Assembly: GCA_905221615.1 (NCBI GenBank)
Contig: CAJNDT010000502.1
Location: 1,195,237-1,259,236 of the forward strand
Length of the DNA: 64,000 nt
Source: Symbiodinium sp. CCMP2592
Lineage: Eukaryota > Sar > Dinophyceae > Suessiales > Symbiodiniaceae
Direction of reading: 5' to 3'
The position numbers and the translations under genes were made by a program. Under the pieces are notes generated by a model, which did no database searches, was not told where the DNA came from, and saw only the letters and a list, made by a program, of their open reading frames with translations. Below are positions 44,783-54,044 of this stretch, piece by piece (positions within the stretch are counted from its first letter, which is position 1; every line of letters begins with the position of its first letter).

Positions 44783-45208
44783 TAGATCGAGCTAAGGAGC
44801 GGCTCGCCTGGTGATCCTTTGTCGTTTTGCAAGGACCAGCCTTAGCGGCGTTTGGCGATTAGGGTTTCAGCATTTAGGTTTAAGACGGGTTTAGAACTTC
44901 AGCATTTTAGGCTTAAGACGGGTTTAGAATTTCAGGGTTTACCACTTGGAATTTGGAGTAGGTTTAGGGCTGAGGTCGCTTAGGATTTAGGTTTGAGTGT
45001 TCATGCCTGTTGTCGGGCTGTGGCATTCCTAAACCCTAAACCCTTAACCTTAAACCGGGGCTGTGGCATTAGCATGTAGGGTTTAGAGCTCCAGTGTTTA
45101 AGAAGTAGGGGCTTTCTCTATGCTCTATACGGTTGTATACTCAGTTCAGGGTTTGCACTGTTCCTGATCCCTTTATCAGCCCCAAACCCAGACATTCCCG
45201 AGACCCTC
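44783..45208. other. Gene-free stretch
   Basis: A ~36-bp duplication (CATTTAGG(T/C)TTAAGACGGG plus TTTAGAA-TTCAG) lies at 44870-44940. Confidence 0.5.
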
Positions 45209-45311
45209 AACCCATGGGACTTAGCAAGTAATTAAGATTATAGGTACCTTACTTAGGGTTCTAGCTAGTTACAAGTATAACCCTAGTTACTAAGTCCCGT
45301 GATCCTCTAAG
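45209..45311. mobile_element. Palindromic element family C, copy 5 (left tip missing)
   Basis: CATGGGACTTAGCAAGTAAT at the left and TTACTAAGTCCCGTGATCCT-CTAAG at the right, followed by TA. A second right arm, identical over 29 bases, lies at 45375-45403 after CCTTTAAAGG words, as if part of the element had been duplicated. Confidence 0.75.
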
Positions 45312-45558
45312 TACCCCCAAAACCACTAATAGTCTCCCTTCATAGATCCCTTAAAGGAGCCCTTTAAAGGAACCCTAGTTACTAAGTCCCGTGATCCTCT
45401 AAGTAGGGTTTAACGTTTGGTTCCAGCCAAGCAGCAGAAAGTGCTGAACGACGGCTGCGCCTCGCTGCTCGTCCGGCTTAGGGTTTAGGGTTTAGGGATG
45501 AAAAATTGAAACCAATAAGCAAGAGCAGTTCTTCAGGCTAAAGAAGACCCATAATATA

Positions 45559-45652
45559 GGGGCCTGAATAATTACCTACACTACTTTGGGGGTTCCGAGG
45601 AATAGTCAAGGTATAACATACCCCCAAACCCTATGCCAATTGTTAAGGCCCC
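45559..45652. mobile_element. Palindromic element family F, copy 7
   Basis: GGGGCCTGAATAATTACC at the left, AATTGTTAAGGCCCC at the right, TA on both sides. Confidence 0.85.
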
Positions 45653-45654
45653 TA

Positions 45655-46794
45655 TTTTACGAGTTTTGTTGCAGATCGATCTACAGAACAGGCCAGAATT
45701 GGGCCCCCATAGAGGGGGTGAGCCAGCTGGGGGGAGGTGGGTGGGAGGAGGAAGGCGGTTTTGCGAGGTGAGAGGCGGGACGATGACGGGCAGGTTTCGA
45801 TTTTCCGATCGTCTCCCGCTTCGGCAGTTGACTTGACATGTTAAACTGTTCAAGTGTTTCTGGGTTTGGGGGTATTGGATTGCGCCAGATAAGAGTTTTG
45901 AGCAACTGCTTCCCCACCCCTAAACCCTAAACCCTCCGAGCAAGCAGGACGACCCCGTCGGATGGGTAAGCAGCGATGATACGCGATGTGCCTCGGTTCC
46001 CACGTGAGCTTTTTGAGACATAAGTCGTTGAATACGCCCGATACTGGGCTTTGGAGTACCATACTTTAATGCTTGTTTCTTAAAGGAACCATTATGAAAT
46101 AGAGGTGTATACTTTTTCCCTGGTTACTTAAAAGCCCGATAAGTTCCAACTCAACTACTACTGTAAACTCGGAAAGCTCCTTCAAATACAGGACAGGAAG
46201 ACGAAAAAACGGTTTAGGGTTTCTGGTTTTGGGGGTTTAGGGTTTTGTGGTTTAAGGTTTTGGGGCTTAGGGTTTCGGGTGTTGGGGTTTTGGGGTTCGG
46301 GGTTTAGCGGGACGCTTGGAAGAACAAGGCGTGATCTCTGTATTTGTGAGCTCAAGCCCACAAACTCGCAAACGTCGCAACGTAGGACCATTCCGCAATG
46401 GTGCCTTTAAGGAACCTTCGTAAAGGACAGCTTAACGAAAGGATTTTGGAGCCATTAGGCTATTTTGGTTCGTTCAAGCCAGAAACCTTTGAACCAAAGC
46501 TTTTGATGTGCTGGACTTAGGGCAGAGATGTAAGGGCCGAAAATGTGGATAGTCCTAAAGTCTTTGACGCCGGACTGTTCTGAACCCTCAAACACCCTAA
46601 ACCCTAAGCCCTCAAACACCCCAAACCCTGAACCCTGAACCCTCCAACTCAAGCCCAGATTCCAAAACGTAAAACCGAAACGGTAGTTTTACCGACTTTT
46701 TCAGGCCATAGCATGCAACCCTTACAGAGTAAGACTTCCACTATCAGTTGCAACCATTGTAGGAAGGTCGCCGAGTGTTTGAACACGCTAAGAA
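45655..46794. other. Gene-free stretch
   Basis: TTTAGGG variants at 46210-46310 and CCCTAAACC words at 46590-46645. The overlapping frames at 45581-45917 show no domain. Confidence 0.4.
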
Positions 46795-47040
46795 GCAGCG
46801 TGAAGCCACCATTTTGAGAAACCTTGTGCATCTTAATGAGTGACATCCTTACAGCCCTAGGCTGCAGATTCTTCATGTATGAAGCCACCATAGTGAGGAA
46901 CCTTGTACATGTTAATCAGCGTGAGTTTTGCAGCCCGAGCCCGCAGATTCTTCATATATGAAGCCACCATTCTGAGGAACCTTGAGCATCTCAACCAGTG
47001 ACATCCCTAGAGCTATAGGCTGCAGATACTTCATGTATAC
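46795..47040. repeat. 79-bp tandem array, ~3 units
   Basis: TGAAGCCACCAT begins units at 46801, 46880 and 46959. Each ends with GCAGATTCTTCAT or a near variant. The final partial unit ends in GGCTGCAGATACTTCATGTA, which reappears near 47065. Confidence 0.9.
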
Positions 47041-47169
47041 CCTAAACCCTTGAACCCTAGCCCAGGCTGCAGATACTTCATGCGGAGTTTCTGCACCAGT
47101 GATGGCGGATATGGCACTGGCTGGGAAAGCTCTTACGGCACTTTCAATAACTGGATTGGTGCCTTGCCT

Positions 47170-47255
47170 CATAGGGACCCTTAGGGGGATAGGGTGGGTA
47201 GGGGACGATATTTCCTCAAACAGGCCTTGTTATCGGGTCCCTAAGGCCCCCTATG
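47170..47255. mobile_element. Palindromic element family J, copy 2
   Basis: CATAGGGACCCTTAGGGGG at the left and GGGTCCCTAAGGCCCCCTATG at the right. The core ATATTTCCTCAAACAGGCC resembles copies 1 and 3. Confidence 0.75.
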
Positions 47256-47264
47256 CCCCCCCCT

Positions 47265-47360
47265 CCCCTAACCCTAAACCCCTAAACCTAAGCCCTAAAC
47301 CCTGAACCCAAAACCCCTCAACCCTAAACCCCTACACCCCTAAACCCTAAACCCTACCCG
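47265..47360. repeat. CCCTAAA array
   Basis: CCCTAAACCCCTAAACC units with CCCTGAACC and CCCTCAACC variants. Confidence 0.8.
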
Positions 47361-47435
47361 CCGAAGAGTCCCCTATGATTGCCAGAGCATGCGACTCCGG
47401 GGTCGTGGGTTTGGTTTACCCTACCTTAAACCCCT

Positions 47436-47612
47436 AATAACCTACCTTTGTAAGGATTTGAGGGTTTCCGAAAACAGGGGACCTTATTTAATATAGTACC
47501 CGAAATAGTAGGATCCTTATTACAAGGACCCCAAAATAAGGTACCCCTAATGTTTGGAAACTCCCACTCATATAAGGAAAACATAATAAGGAGCCCTAAG
47601 AAGGTAGGTTAT
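47436..47612. mobile_element. Palindromic element family P, copy 2, split by family B
   Basis: ATAACCTACCTTTGTAAGG at the left and AAGAAGGTAGGTTAT at the right match the copy at 6621-6690. The family B element sits where that copy reads ACTTATAG. Confidence 0.8.
47460..47565. mobile_element. Palindromic element family B, copy 7 (nested in family P)
   Basis: GAGGGTTTCCGAAAACAGGG at the left and GTTTGGAAACTCCC at the right. Flanks ATTT and ACTC are imperfect. The empty-site relative reads ACTT. Confidence 0.85.
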
Positions 47613-47732
47613 GATGAAATCCTGGTTTAACGCAGTCCCTCTTTAAAAACAACAAAGCCCTGAACAGCCCTGAATTCCAAAGTCTTGTCCACTCAAGCTC
47701 TACTTCCCAAGTCCTAAACGCCTAAAACCTTG

Positions 47733-47848
47733 CTTAAAGGACCATGGGACGTATAAAGTAGGTTATAATTGGGGTTATAAGTCGCCTAAGTCGGGCCTAA
47801 CTATAGCCTACTTACAACCTTACTTACTAAGTCCCATGAGCCTTTAAG
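47733..47848. mobile_element. Palindromic element family C, copy 6
   Basis: CTTAAAGGACCATGGGACGT at the left and CCCATGAGCCTTTAAG at the right. TA follows the right end. The left flank is TG. Confidence 0.85.
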
Positions 47849-47897
47849 TAAGAGATTTTTGACCGCTACCAAGGCACTGCGGGCCTCCGGGCTGCAC

Positions 47898-48060
47898 ATT
47901 AGGGTTTAGGGTCTTAGGGTTGTGTTATAGGTTTTTGGGCTTTAGGGTTTTGGGTTTAGAGTTCTGGGGTTTTTGGGTTTGGGGTTTTGGGGTTTGGTGG
48001 TTTAGGGCTTTGGGGTTTAGGGCTTTGGGGTTTTGGGGTTTAGGGTTTAGGGTTTTTTAT
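47898..48060. repeat. TTTAGGG array (G-rich on +)
   Basis: TTTAGGG, TTTTGGG and TTTGGGG variants over ~160 bp. Confidence 0.8.
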
Positions 48061-48305
48061 TAGGCCTAGAGTCGGGGGGCGCAGGGTCGCGATCCTGAAA
48101 TCGCACACAATCAGGGGTTTAAAGGGAGCAGATTTCGAAGGGTCTTAGCATGGGGTTCATAATTAGACATACCTATCACTATACTACAAGTATAATGTAA
48201 TTTCAAAAAGCCAGGTATAATGTATGAAAACATGTTATAGTCGTTTACGCTACCATGCGGCAATGTGCGAGAACATACGGCAACAGACGGTGATATGCTG
48301 ATACA

Positions 48306-48403
48306 GGGGCCTTAATAATTGCCTAGACGATTTTCGGTGCTCCTTTTTGTAACTATAGTCGAGTATACCCCAAAACCGTATTCTACTTATTATATTAGGC
48401 CCC
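48306..48403. mobile_element. Palindromic element family F, copy 8
   Basis: GGGGCCTTAATAATTGCC at the left (flank CA) and TATATTAGGCCCC at the right (flank TA). Confidence 0.85.
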
Positions 48404-48561
48404 TATATCAGGTTTAATTTAATCTTCTACAATACAAGGATCCTCAGATTGGGGCATTTCCAGTATACCCCAAAACCGTATTCTAATTAATATATTAGGC
48501 CCCTATATCAGGTTTAATTTAGTCTTCTACAATACAAGGATCCTCAGATTGGGGCATTTCC
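48362..48561. repeat. 100-bp tandem duplication including the family F right end
   Basis: AGTATACCCCAAAACCGTAT starts at 48362 and again at 48462. The two 100-bp units, running to GATTGGGGCATTTCC, differ at only a few bases, so the duplication is younger than the family F insertion. Confidence 0.95.
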
Positions 48562-48642
48562 TTGTCTGCATCTCCAGGATACAACACAGATCGAGAGTGG
48601 AGTTTAGGGTTTAGGGGCTTTGACTTTCAGGTTGCAACACTA

Positions 48643-48744
48643 CCGTTGATGATATAAATCCTGCATTACCTTACTGACCCTAAACTATGGGGGTTTATGG
48701 TATGTTCCTTATTATGGGTCATGCAGGATTTATATCATCAGCCG
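48643..48744. mobile_element. Palindromic element family D, copy 7
   Basis: CCGTTGATGATATAAATCCT at the left and TTTATATCATCAGCCG at the right, TA on both sides. The best-preserved full-length family D copy. Confidence 0.9.
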
Positions 48745-48909
48745 TACTACGATACCACAAGTAACGAACGTTCTTCTTAATTTGAGGTTCTTGAGTGTTT
48801 GGGTTTGGCACATGTTGCATGGGCCGACACTTGCGGGTTTAGAGTGTCGGGCTTTAGGGTTGTAGTGCTCAGGATCTAGAGTTTAGGGCTTCCTGGTTGT
48901 AGGGATCAG
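48745..48909. other. Gene-free stretch before the retroelement
   Basis: Unique-looking sequence with scattered TTTAGGG variants near 48840-48890. I see no gene. Confidence 0.4.
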
Positions 48910-48923
48910 GGTTGAGGGTGCCC
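48910..48923. repeat. Left target-site duplication of the retroelement
   Basis: GGTTGAGGGTGCCC, identical to 59434-59447. Confidence 0.85.
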
Positions 48924-49013
48924 AGCCTCTGGGCCCAAGCCTACACGGGGCGAGGTCGTTGAGTAGAGGTCTCACTCTCTGCTTGCGGATTGGGCCGTGA
49001 CAACATTTCAGCC

Positions 49014-50552
49014 ATGGTTTCAGAATGGTGGCAGGATTATAAGAATCTCTTCTCCTTTGCCAATCGTACTTTGGAAAGCCTTGACGGTATGAATGCTTGC
49101 TTTCACCTCCTGAAAGAGGGCTCCCCAGTCTTCAGTGATGACTCTGTACTGGTTCGGGCCAGGATTCTTCAGGAACTTCAGACCGTTGTGGCAGATGACA
49201 GGGTCGAGGTTCTGGCAGCGGACAGCCCACAGCGCCTTGCGGTATTAAGAATGTCTTACGCCAATTGGCACGCGGTGGGCCAGCACGGCCAATCCTTCAG
49301 AGCCTTATGGACCGGGGTCCGTGTGCAGGGTGACATTGTCATCTTGGACACGACCACGGGACCTGCATTCTTGACGTCGGATGTTGCATTTCGTGAGCAT
49401 GAAACCATACAAGTCGCAGAGCTGTTCAGCGGGGGTTTCGCCGGCTGGTCTCAGGCTTCCTGGATTATCTCCAATATGGGTGCCCCGGTTAGAACCAGCT
49501 GGGTTTTGGACATAGAGGACCACCTGTTGCCTCCCCTTCAGGCCATGGATCCTAGCTTGCAGAAAGCAGAGAGCCGTCGGGAGCTTGACGCATTGGACGT
49601 TGAGCAAGGCCCTGTTGCACTGCTCGCCAACGCTGAGCATACTTGGTGGCACGGCATTTGGGCGCGAGCGGCACCCCATTTGCTTGCGGTTTCGCCCCCT
49701 TGCCAACCATGGAGTGGGGCCGGAAGTGGCCAAGGACTTGAGTCGCCTGATGGACGCTTGCTCTTGCTTGTGGCAGCGGTCATGACAGTGGTCCGTGTCC
49801 CCGTTGTCTGCATTGAGGAAGTTGCAGGGTTCTCGTCACATGTGCATTTCGATGTAGTCATGGCCGCTTGGCGTGAGGCCGGGTATGACCTGGTGGCACG
49901 GCAGGAATTGCAGCTGGCTGAGGTTGCCCCTACTTGGCGCCGCCGCCTGATGCTGATTCTGGTGCACCGGGAGACTGGTCCTCAGGTGCCGGACATGCCT
50001 TGTTTCGTGCCTTGGCAACCAGTGCCGCGCCCAAGCTTAGCGCTGATGAAGGCCTACTTCCCGATCCTCCCAAGTGGGCTTGCCACACCGTGTCAGTTGA
50101 GCCGGGAGTTGCTGCAGGTGTATCTTGATCCTTGGTACATGCCGCCGAATCAGAAAACTGATGCCGCCTCGGTGCGTGCCTTCCGGCTGTGTAACCCACA
50201 CCAACGGGCTAAATGTTTCATGGCGGCGTACCACAGACAGCATGAACTCCCTGAAGGACTCCTCACCCGGGGCGGTCTCCTTTGCAGTCTGCTTACTGTT
50301 GGCGAGGACACGCGATTCTTCTCTGCCCCGGAGATTGCTTCCTGCCACGGCGCAGTGAGGACACAACTCTTACTCCCTGATGATGAGCAGTCTATGCGCA
50401 TACATGGAAACGCCCTGGCAGTGCCCCAGGCTGCTTTGACGCTGTCTAATGCACTGTGCTGGCTGGCACCGCACTTTCACCTAGACCCCGCTGAGGTTGT
50501 GCGCCAATGCCTGGAGGCAAGACTGCATTGCCAGAATAGTGTCTTAGGTTGA
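49014..50552 (+). CDS. Retroelement-borne C5-cytosine DNA methyltransferase
   Basis: An open frame of 512 residues from the ATG at 49014; the frame is open from a TTG at 48990, after a stop at 48960. It should transfer methyl from S-adenosylmethionine to cytosine C5. Numbering from 48990, the conserved motifs are in order: I, ELFSGGFAGW (144-153, cofactor binding); II, LDIED (173-177); IV, SPPCQPWSG with catalytic Cys238; VI, EEV (276-278, normally ENV); VIII, WRRR (316-319, in place of QxRxR); a ~130-residue target-recognition region; IX, FFSAPEIASCHG (443-454); X, HGNALAVPQ (472-480). About 140 residues without a recognised domain precede motif I. No BAH, PHD, PWWP, chromodomain or helicase domain is visible, so it is not a typical DNMT1, DNMT3 or DNMT5. 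The stop (TGA, 50550-50552) is immediately followed by an open +1 frame that looks like natural protein, so the ancestral product was probably a fusion with the ORF1-like region. Confidence 0.92.
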   Translation: MVSEWWQDYKNLFSFANRTLESLDGMNACFHLLKEGSPVFSDDSVLVRARILQELQTVVADDRVEVLAADSPQRLAVLRMSYANWHAVGQHGQSFRALWTGVRVQGDIVILDTTTGPAFLTSDVAFREHETIQVAELFSGGFAGWSQASWIISNMGAPVRTSWVLDIEDHLLPPLQAMDPSLQKAESRRELDALDVEQGPVALLANAEHTWWHGIWARAAPHLLAVSPPCQPWSGAGSGQGLESPDGRLLLLVAAVMTVVRVPVVCIEEVAGFSSHVHFDVVMAAWREAGYDLVARQELQLAEVAPTWRRRLMLILVHRETGPQVPDMPCFVPWQPVPRPSLALMKAYFPILPSGLATPCQLSRELLQVYLDPWYMPPNQKTDAASVRAFRLCNPHQRAKCFMAAYHRQHELPEGLLTRGGLLCSLLTVGEDTRFFSAPEIASCHGAVRTQLLLPDDEQSMRIHGNALAVPQAALTLSNALCWLAPHFHLDPAEVVRQCLEARLHCQNSVLG

Positions 50553-53528
50553 GGCGGGCTGGTTATGGATTCGGCACGATGAGCTTGGCCATGTTTTGGC
50601 AAACAAGGCGCTGCGTGCGCAAATTGAGGGTCGCATGGATTGCCCCCCAGCCCAGTTCCACTTGCTGCGTTTTGGTTCGTGGACGTCTGGCACCTTTCAG
50701 GTCACCAGCGAAGTATACTGCTCCGTGCATATCCCTGTCGCTAGTGCCCTACTGTGGCTTGGAACCCAGACAGGAGAGGATTGGACCCCTCCAATGCAGA
50801 TCAAGCGTGCAACTGTGCTGAACATTCCGACTGTGTCTGCCCCCGCCGCCTGTCTGAGTGCAGGCGTTGCCAATCGCCAGGGTGTGCGGGACCTCTCCTT
50901 GCTCTACACGCCTACTGCTCGGGTGTTGATACATAAAGCTTGTCCAGATGTGCTCCACCAGCTCCGCTGGGTCTTCGAAAATTGTCGGGCGCATGGTCTA
51001 AGTGTTGCCTGCCTCACCTGTTACGGTGTGCCTCTGCCGGCAGTTTGCGACTTTCCAGATGCCGCCTTCGTGGTTACTGAAGCCGATGATCTTTTCTTCC
51101 GGGCTCCGCTGCTAGACTGGGCTCGTGTTCTGTGTTCCAGAAACAGAAGCCCTTCAGGCCCTTCAGCTTAGAGTGGAGCCCCAGCATGCTGTTGATTGGT
51201 GGTTGCAGTTGCCTTGCCATCTTCTGGAGTGCCTCGGTTGGCGAGGTGCGTCTGCTGACCCCTCCGACAAGGAGGACATGTGCGTTCAATTCCAGGCCGT
51301 TACCTCCACGCCTGTGTTGGCCCTTCCACAGCTCAAGTGCTACCTTCGCGATTTGTACTACCTGTCCCAGGTTCGGGCGGATGCTCGGCACGAAACTTCG
51401 ACATTGTATGGTCCGGTTGCAATCCAAATTGAAAGGTCGGCTTCTCTGGACGGGTGATGTGCCCGGGGAGCTCACAGCTGCCTGTCTTGCGAAGTTTTGG
51501 CACAATGCATGCAGGTGTTTCGGGTGTTGGCCGACCGCCCAGCTTTACTCCGGCCCTTTCCCAGTCGACTATGCCTGCCCAGTTGAGCATCTCGCCGCCC
51601 GTGGCCGGGTTCAACTCAAAGGCCCACGCCGGCTGTTGGCCCTCACGGTCCTTCCCGAGACTCGTGGAGGTGGCGTCAAGGACGAGCAAATTCAGCTCGC
51701 GAAGAGCCGGTGTGCCAGCTTGCTCCTGGATCGGGGAGTTTCCCTCGCTGAGGTCAGTGTTGCTGTGGATCGATTGGTGAGCGTGTTGGGTGCCACTGCC
51801 TGCTTGGAGCCTTTGTCCTCGGCTGCTGCCTCCCGCTTCCAGCGCTTGAGCCAGCTTGCCCGCGCCGCCAACATTGATCTCCCGCCAGGTGATAACCGCA
51901 CAGAGAAAGCTGCCCAGCGTATTCAGAAGGCCGTGCGCCGCAGGCGCCTCCAGCGAACCGAAACAGTGCTCGCCTCGGATTTCGAGCTGCTTCCCTCAAC
52001 ATGGTGTGGCATCGATGATCAGCCAGTGCCGGTCCTCACTAAGGTGTGCCACGGCTGCTCGGGTGTCTTGCTAGTTGATGCCTCTGTTGCCAATCCGCAG
52101 GATAACGCCCTTTTGCAGAACATGTGCTCAGAGGCATTGTGCTTGGTCGTTCCAGGCCACAAGTGTCCAGATCCGGACACGTGTTCCGGGACTTGCAATG
52201 CGCCGGTGCAGCACCGTGGAACTGGCAAAAAACACCTGTTGGCCGCTTGTTACCACAATGTCGGTGAGACGGACATCCGCCCCTTCAGTGAGCATTCCGT
52301 TCAGGTTGACCTGGGGGATACGGTCTGCTGCTCCTTTGCCATGTACCAGGATGAGACTCCTTCCGATGACGTCTGGCAGGACATCTCTAAGGCCCCGGTT
52401 CGTGCTGTGGCAGACCGCTTCAAATCGCAGGGGATCGCTCAACCCCTCTCCCAACCGTGGGGGCGGTCCTTTCGTTGCAATGGGCGCCCGTGCCAGCCCC
52501 ACTTGTGTGATTCCTTGATGTTCCATGCCAAAGTGCCCGGCCACATCCTCAGCAAAGTGCTCCAGTGCAGCGGGTTCAACCGGGTGTACGTTTTGCCCCG
52601 TACTTGGGACCGCCAGTTGCTGGCAGGGTGGTCCGTCATATGGCTCAAATGTGGCCGTGCCGAGGTGGAAAAGCAAGCCCTCCTTGTCCCTGGCCAGCAC
52701 GGCATCGTTCGTGGCAAGTCGAAGTATGGCCTTCGGGTGAGTGCCACAGCCTTCGCAAAAGTGTTCCAACAATTGCGTCCAGGTGAGCCCGTCCCTATCG
52801 CCGTCGATACAAAACTGCTTTTCAAGGTGGGCCCGCTGCCACCTGCGGCTCCGGCCGATGCACTGGTTGAATGGGCGAGCCGTCTTCCATGGCAGATCAA
52901 AGTGCTCAAAAACCTTGGCCCAAGGTTCTGGCTTGTCGGGGCCCCGCAAGCGCCTCCCACGTGCACTGCCCGTTTCAATGAGTCTATGGTCCTGATCTCT
53001 GCTGTCAAGAGCAAAGACGTTCGAGCACCGGTGGTGCAGGCAGGCGGTTCCGTTCCCCGTGCCCCGGCTAAGACACCTGCCCCGACTGATGTGGATCCTT
53101 GGCTGGAAAGTGATCCGTGGAGCACCTACCGCACTTCGCAAACGCCCTCCTCCCAGGCTTCCGCTCCGGCACTTGCCGCGCCTTCTTGCGTCGATCTTCA
53201 GGTTGCAGGTCGCCTTCAGGAGCAGGATGGCAAGATTGCAGAGCTTGAGCGCTGCATTGGCCAGTTGCGGGACGAACAGCGCCAGGCGCATCACGACTGG
53301 CAACAGGACCGCCAGGCTATGTCGCAGGATCTGGTTAATGTGCGCAGTGAGGTCCAAGGACTGGGGGCAGGCTTGCAACAGCAACTTAAAACCAGCATTG
53401 ACAGTCTCCGGGCTGCTCAGGCCCAGCAGGACCTGCAAATGAACCAGGGCATGGCTGAGCTCAAGTCGTTGTTGTTGGCACAAGCTGAACACAAGAAGCC
53501 CCGCCTGACTGGGGACTCGGACCTGTGA
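50548..53528 (+). pseudogene. Retroelement ORF1-like protein, frameshifted
   Basis: The protein-like reading passes through three frames, each one base on from the last. These are 50548-~51130 (starting EAGWLWIRHDELGHVLANKA), then ~51125-51430, then ~51420-53528. Each junction joins smoothly, which suggests an originally continuous frame broken by single-base indels. The last segment includes an IQ-like basic helix (RIQKAVRRRR, near 51915), a Cys-rich stretch at ~52045-52215 (CHGC...CPDPDTCSGTC), a Pro/Ala-rich linker near 53040-53170 and a Gln-rich coiled coil at ~53210-53490. A coiled coil followed by a basic tail is common in LINE ORF1 proteins, which bind the element RNA. No RRM or CCHC knuckle is recognisable. 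Confidence 0.7.
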
Positions 53529-54044
53529 CGGTCAGTGCGGCCTTGCTGCATCAGTGGGACCTTCCCTTGCGCCGCAAGGCTTCTTTTTGGGGTTCTCTTT
53601 CACTGGGCCGGTGACCTTTTCAGTGTCCCAGGTGAGTATGGCTGGCCAACTGTGCCGGTCTTGGGTGTTACAGGGAGCTGCCGCCATCTCCTTTTCATTG
53701 AGTGCTGCTTGTGGCCCTTCCCTCCGCAAGACAGCTGTTCCGCATCTGGTGTGCAATTGCAATGCCACATTCGCTATGGGCCGCCCTTTGCTGCCACTGT
53801 TTCTTGCCTTGCAGAATACTGCTTGGCCCCTGGTCTTTCTTTGCCCACGGTGGTCTTAACCCCGGTATGGGTGTCCAATGCACTTTCTTCTTCCTGTACT
53901 TCCTGTTGCTCGTTGTGGGCTGCAACTCCCTGGCTTATCAGGGCCCCACAGCGATGCTTTCCTGTTGACCACCTTCTGTGCCGCGCTGAAGTTTGCTCTT
54001 CGGTCCCCGGGACCAGTGCCACTGTGCCATGGCGCTTGTCGCCG
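53529..54044 (+). other. Inter-ORF segment of the retroelement
   Basis: Open in the endonuclease frame from a GTG at 53535 but unusually rich in Cys, Ser and Leu and without domains. The first in-frame ATG is at 54045. It may be an untranslated spacer, or poorly conserved coding sequence if the endonuclease frame was reached by readthrough. Confidence 0.4.

Noticed and set aside
48990-50552. A stand-alone host DNMT gene
   Set aside because: It lies inside the 14-bp target duplication and reads directly into retroelement coding sequence.
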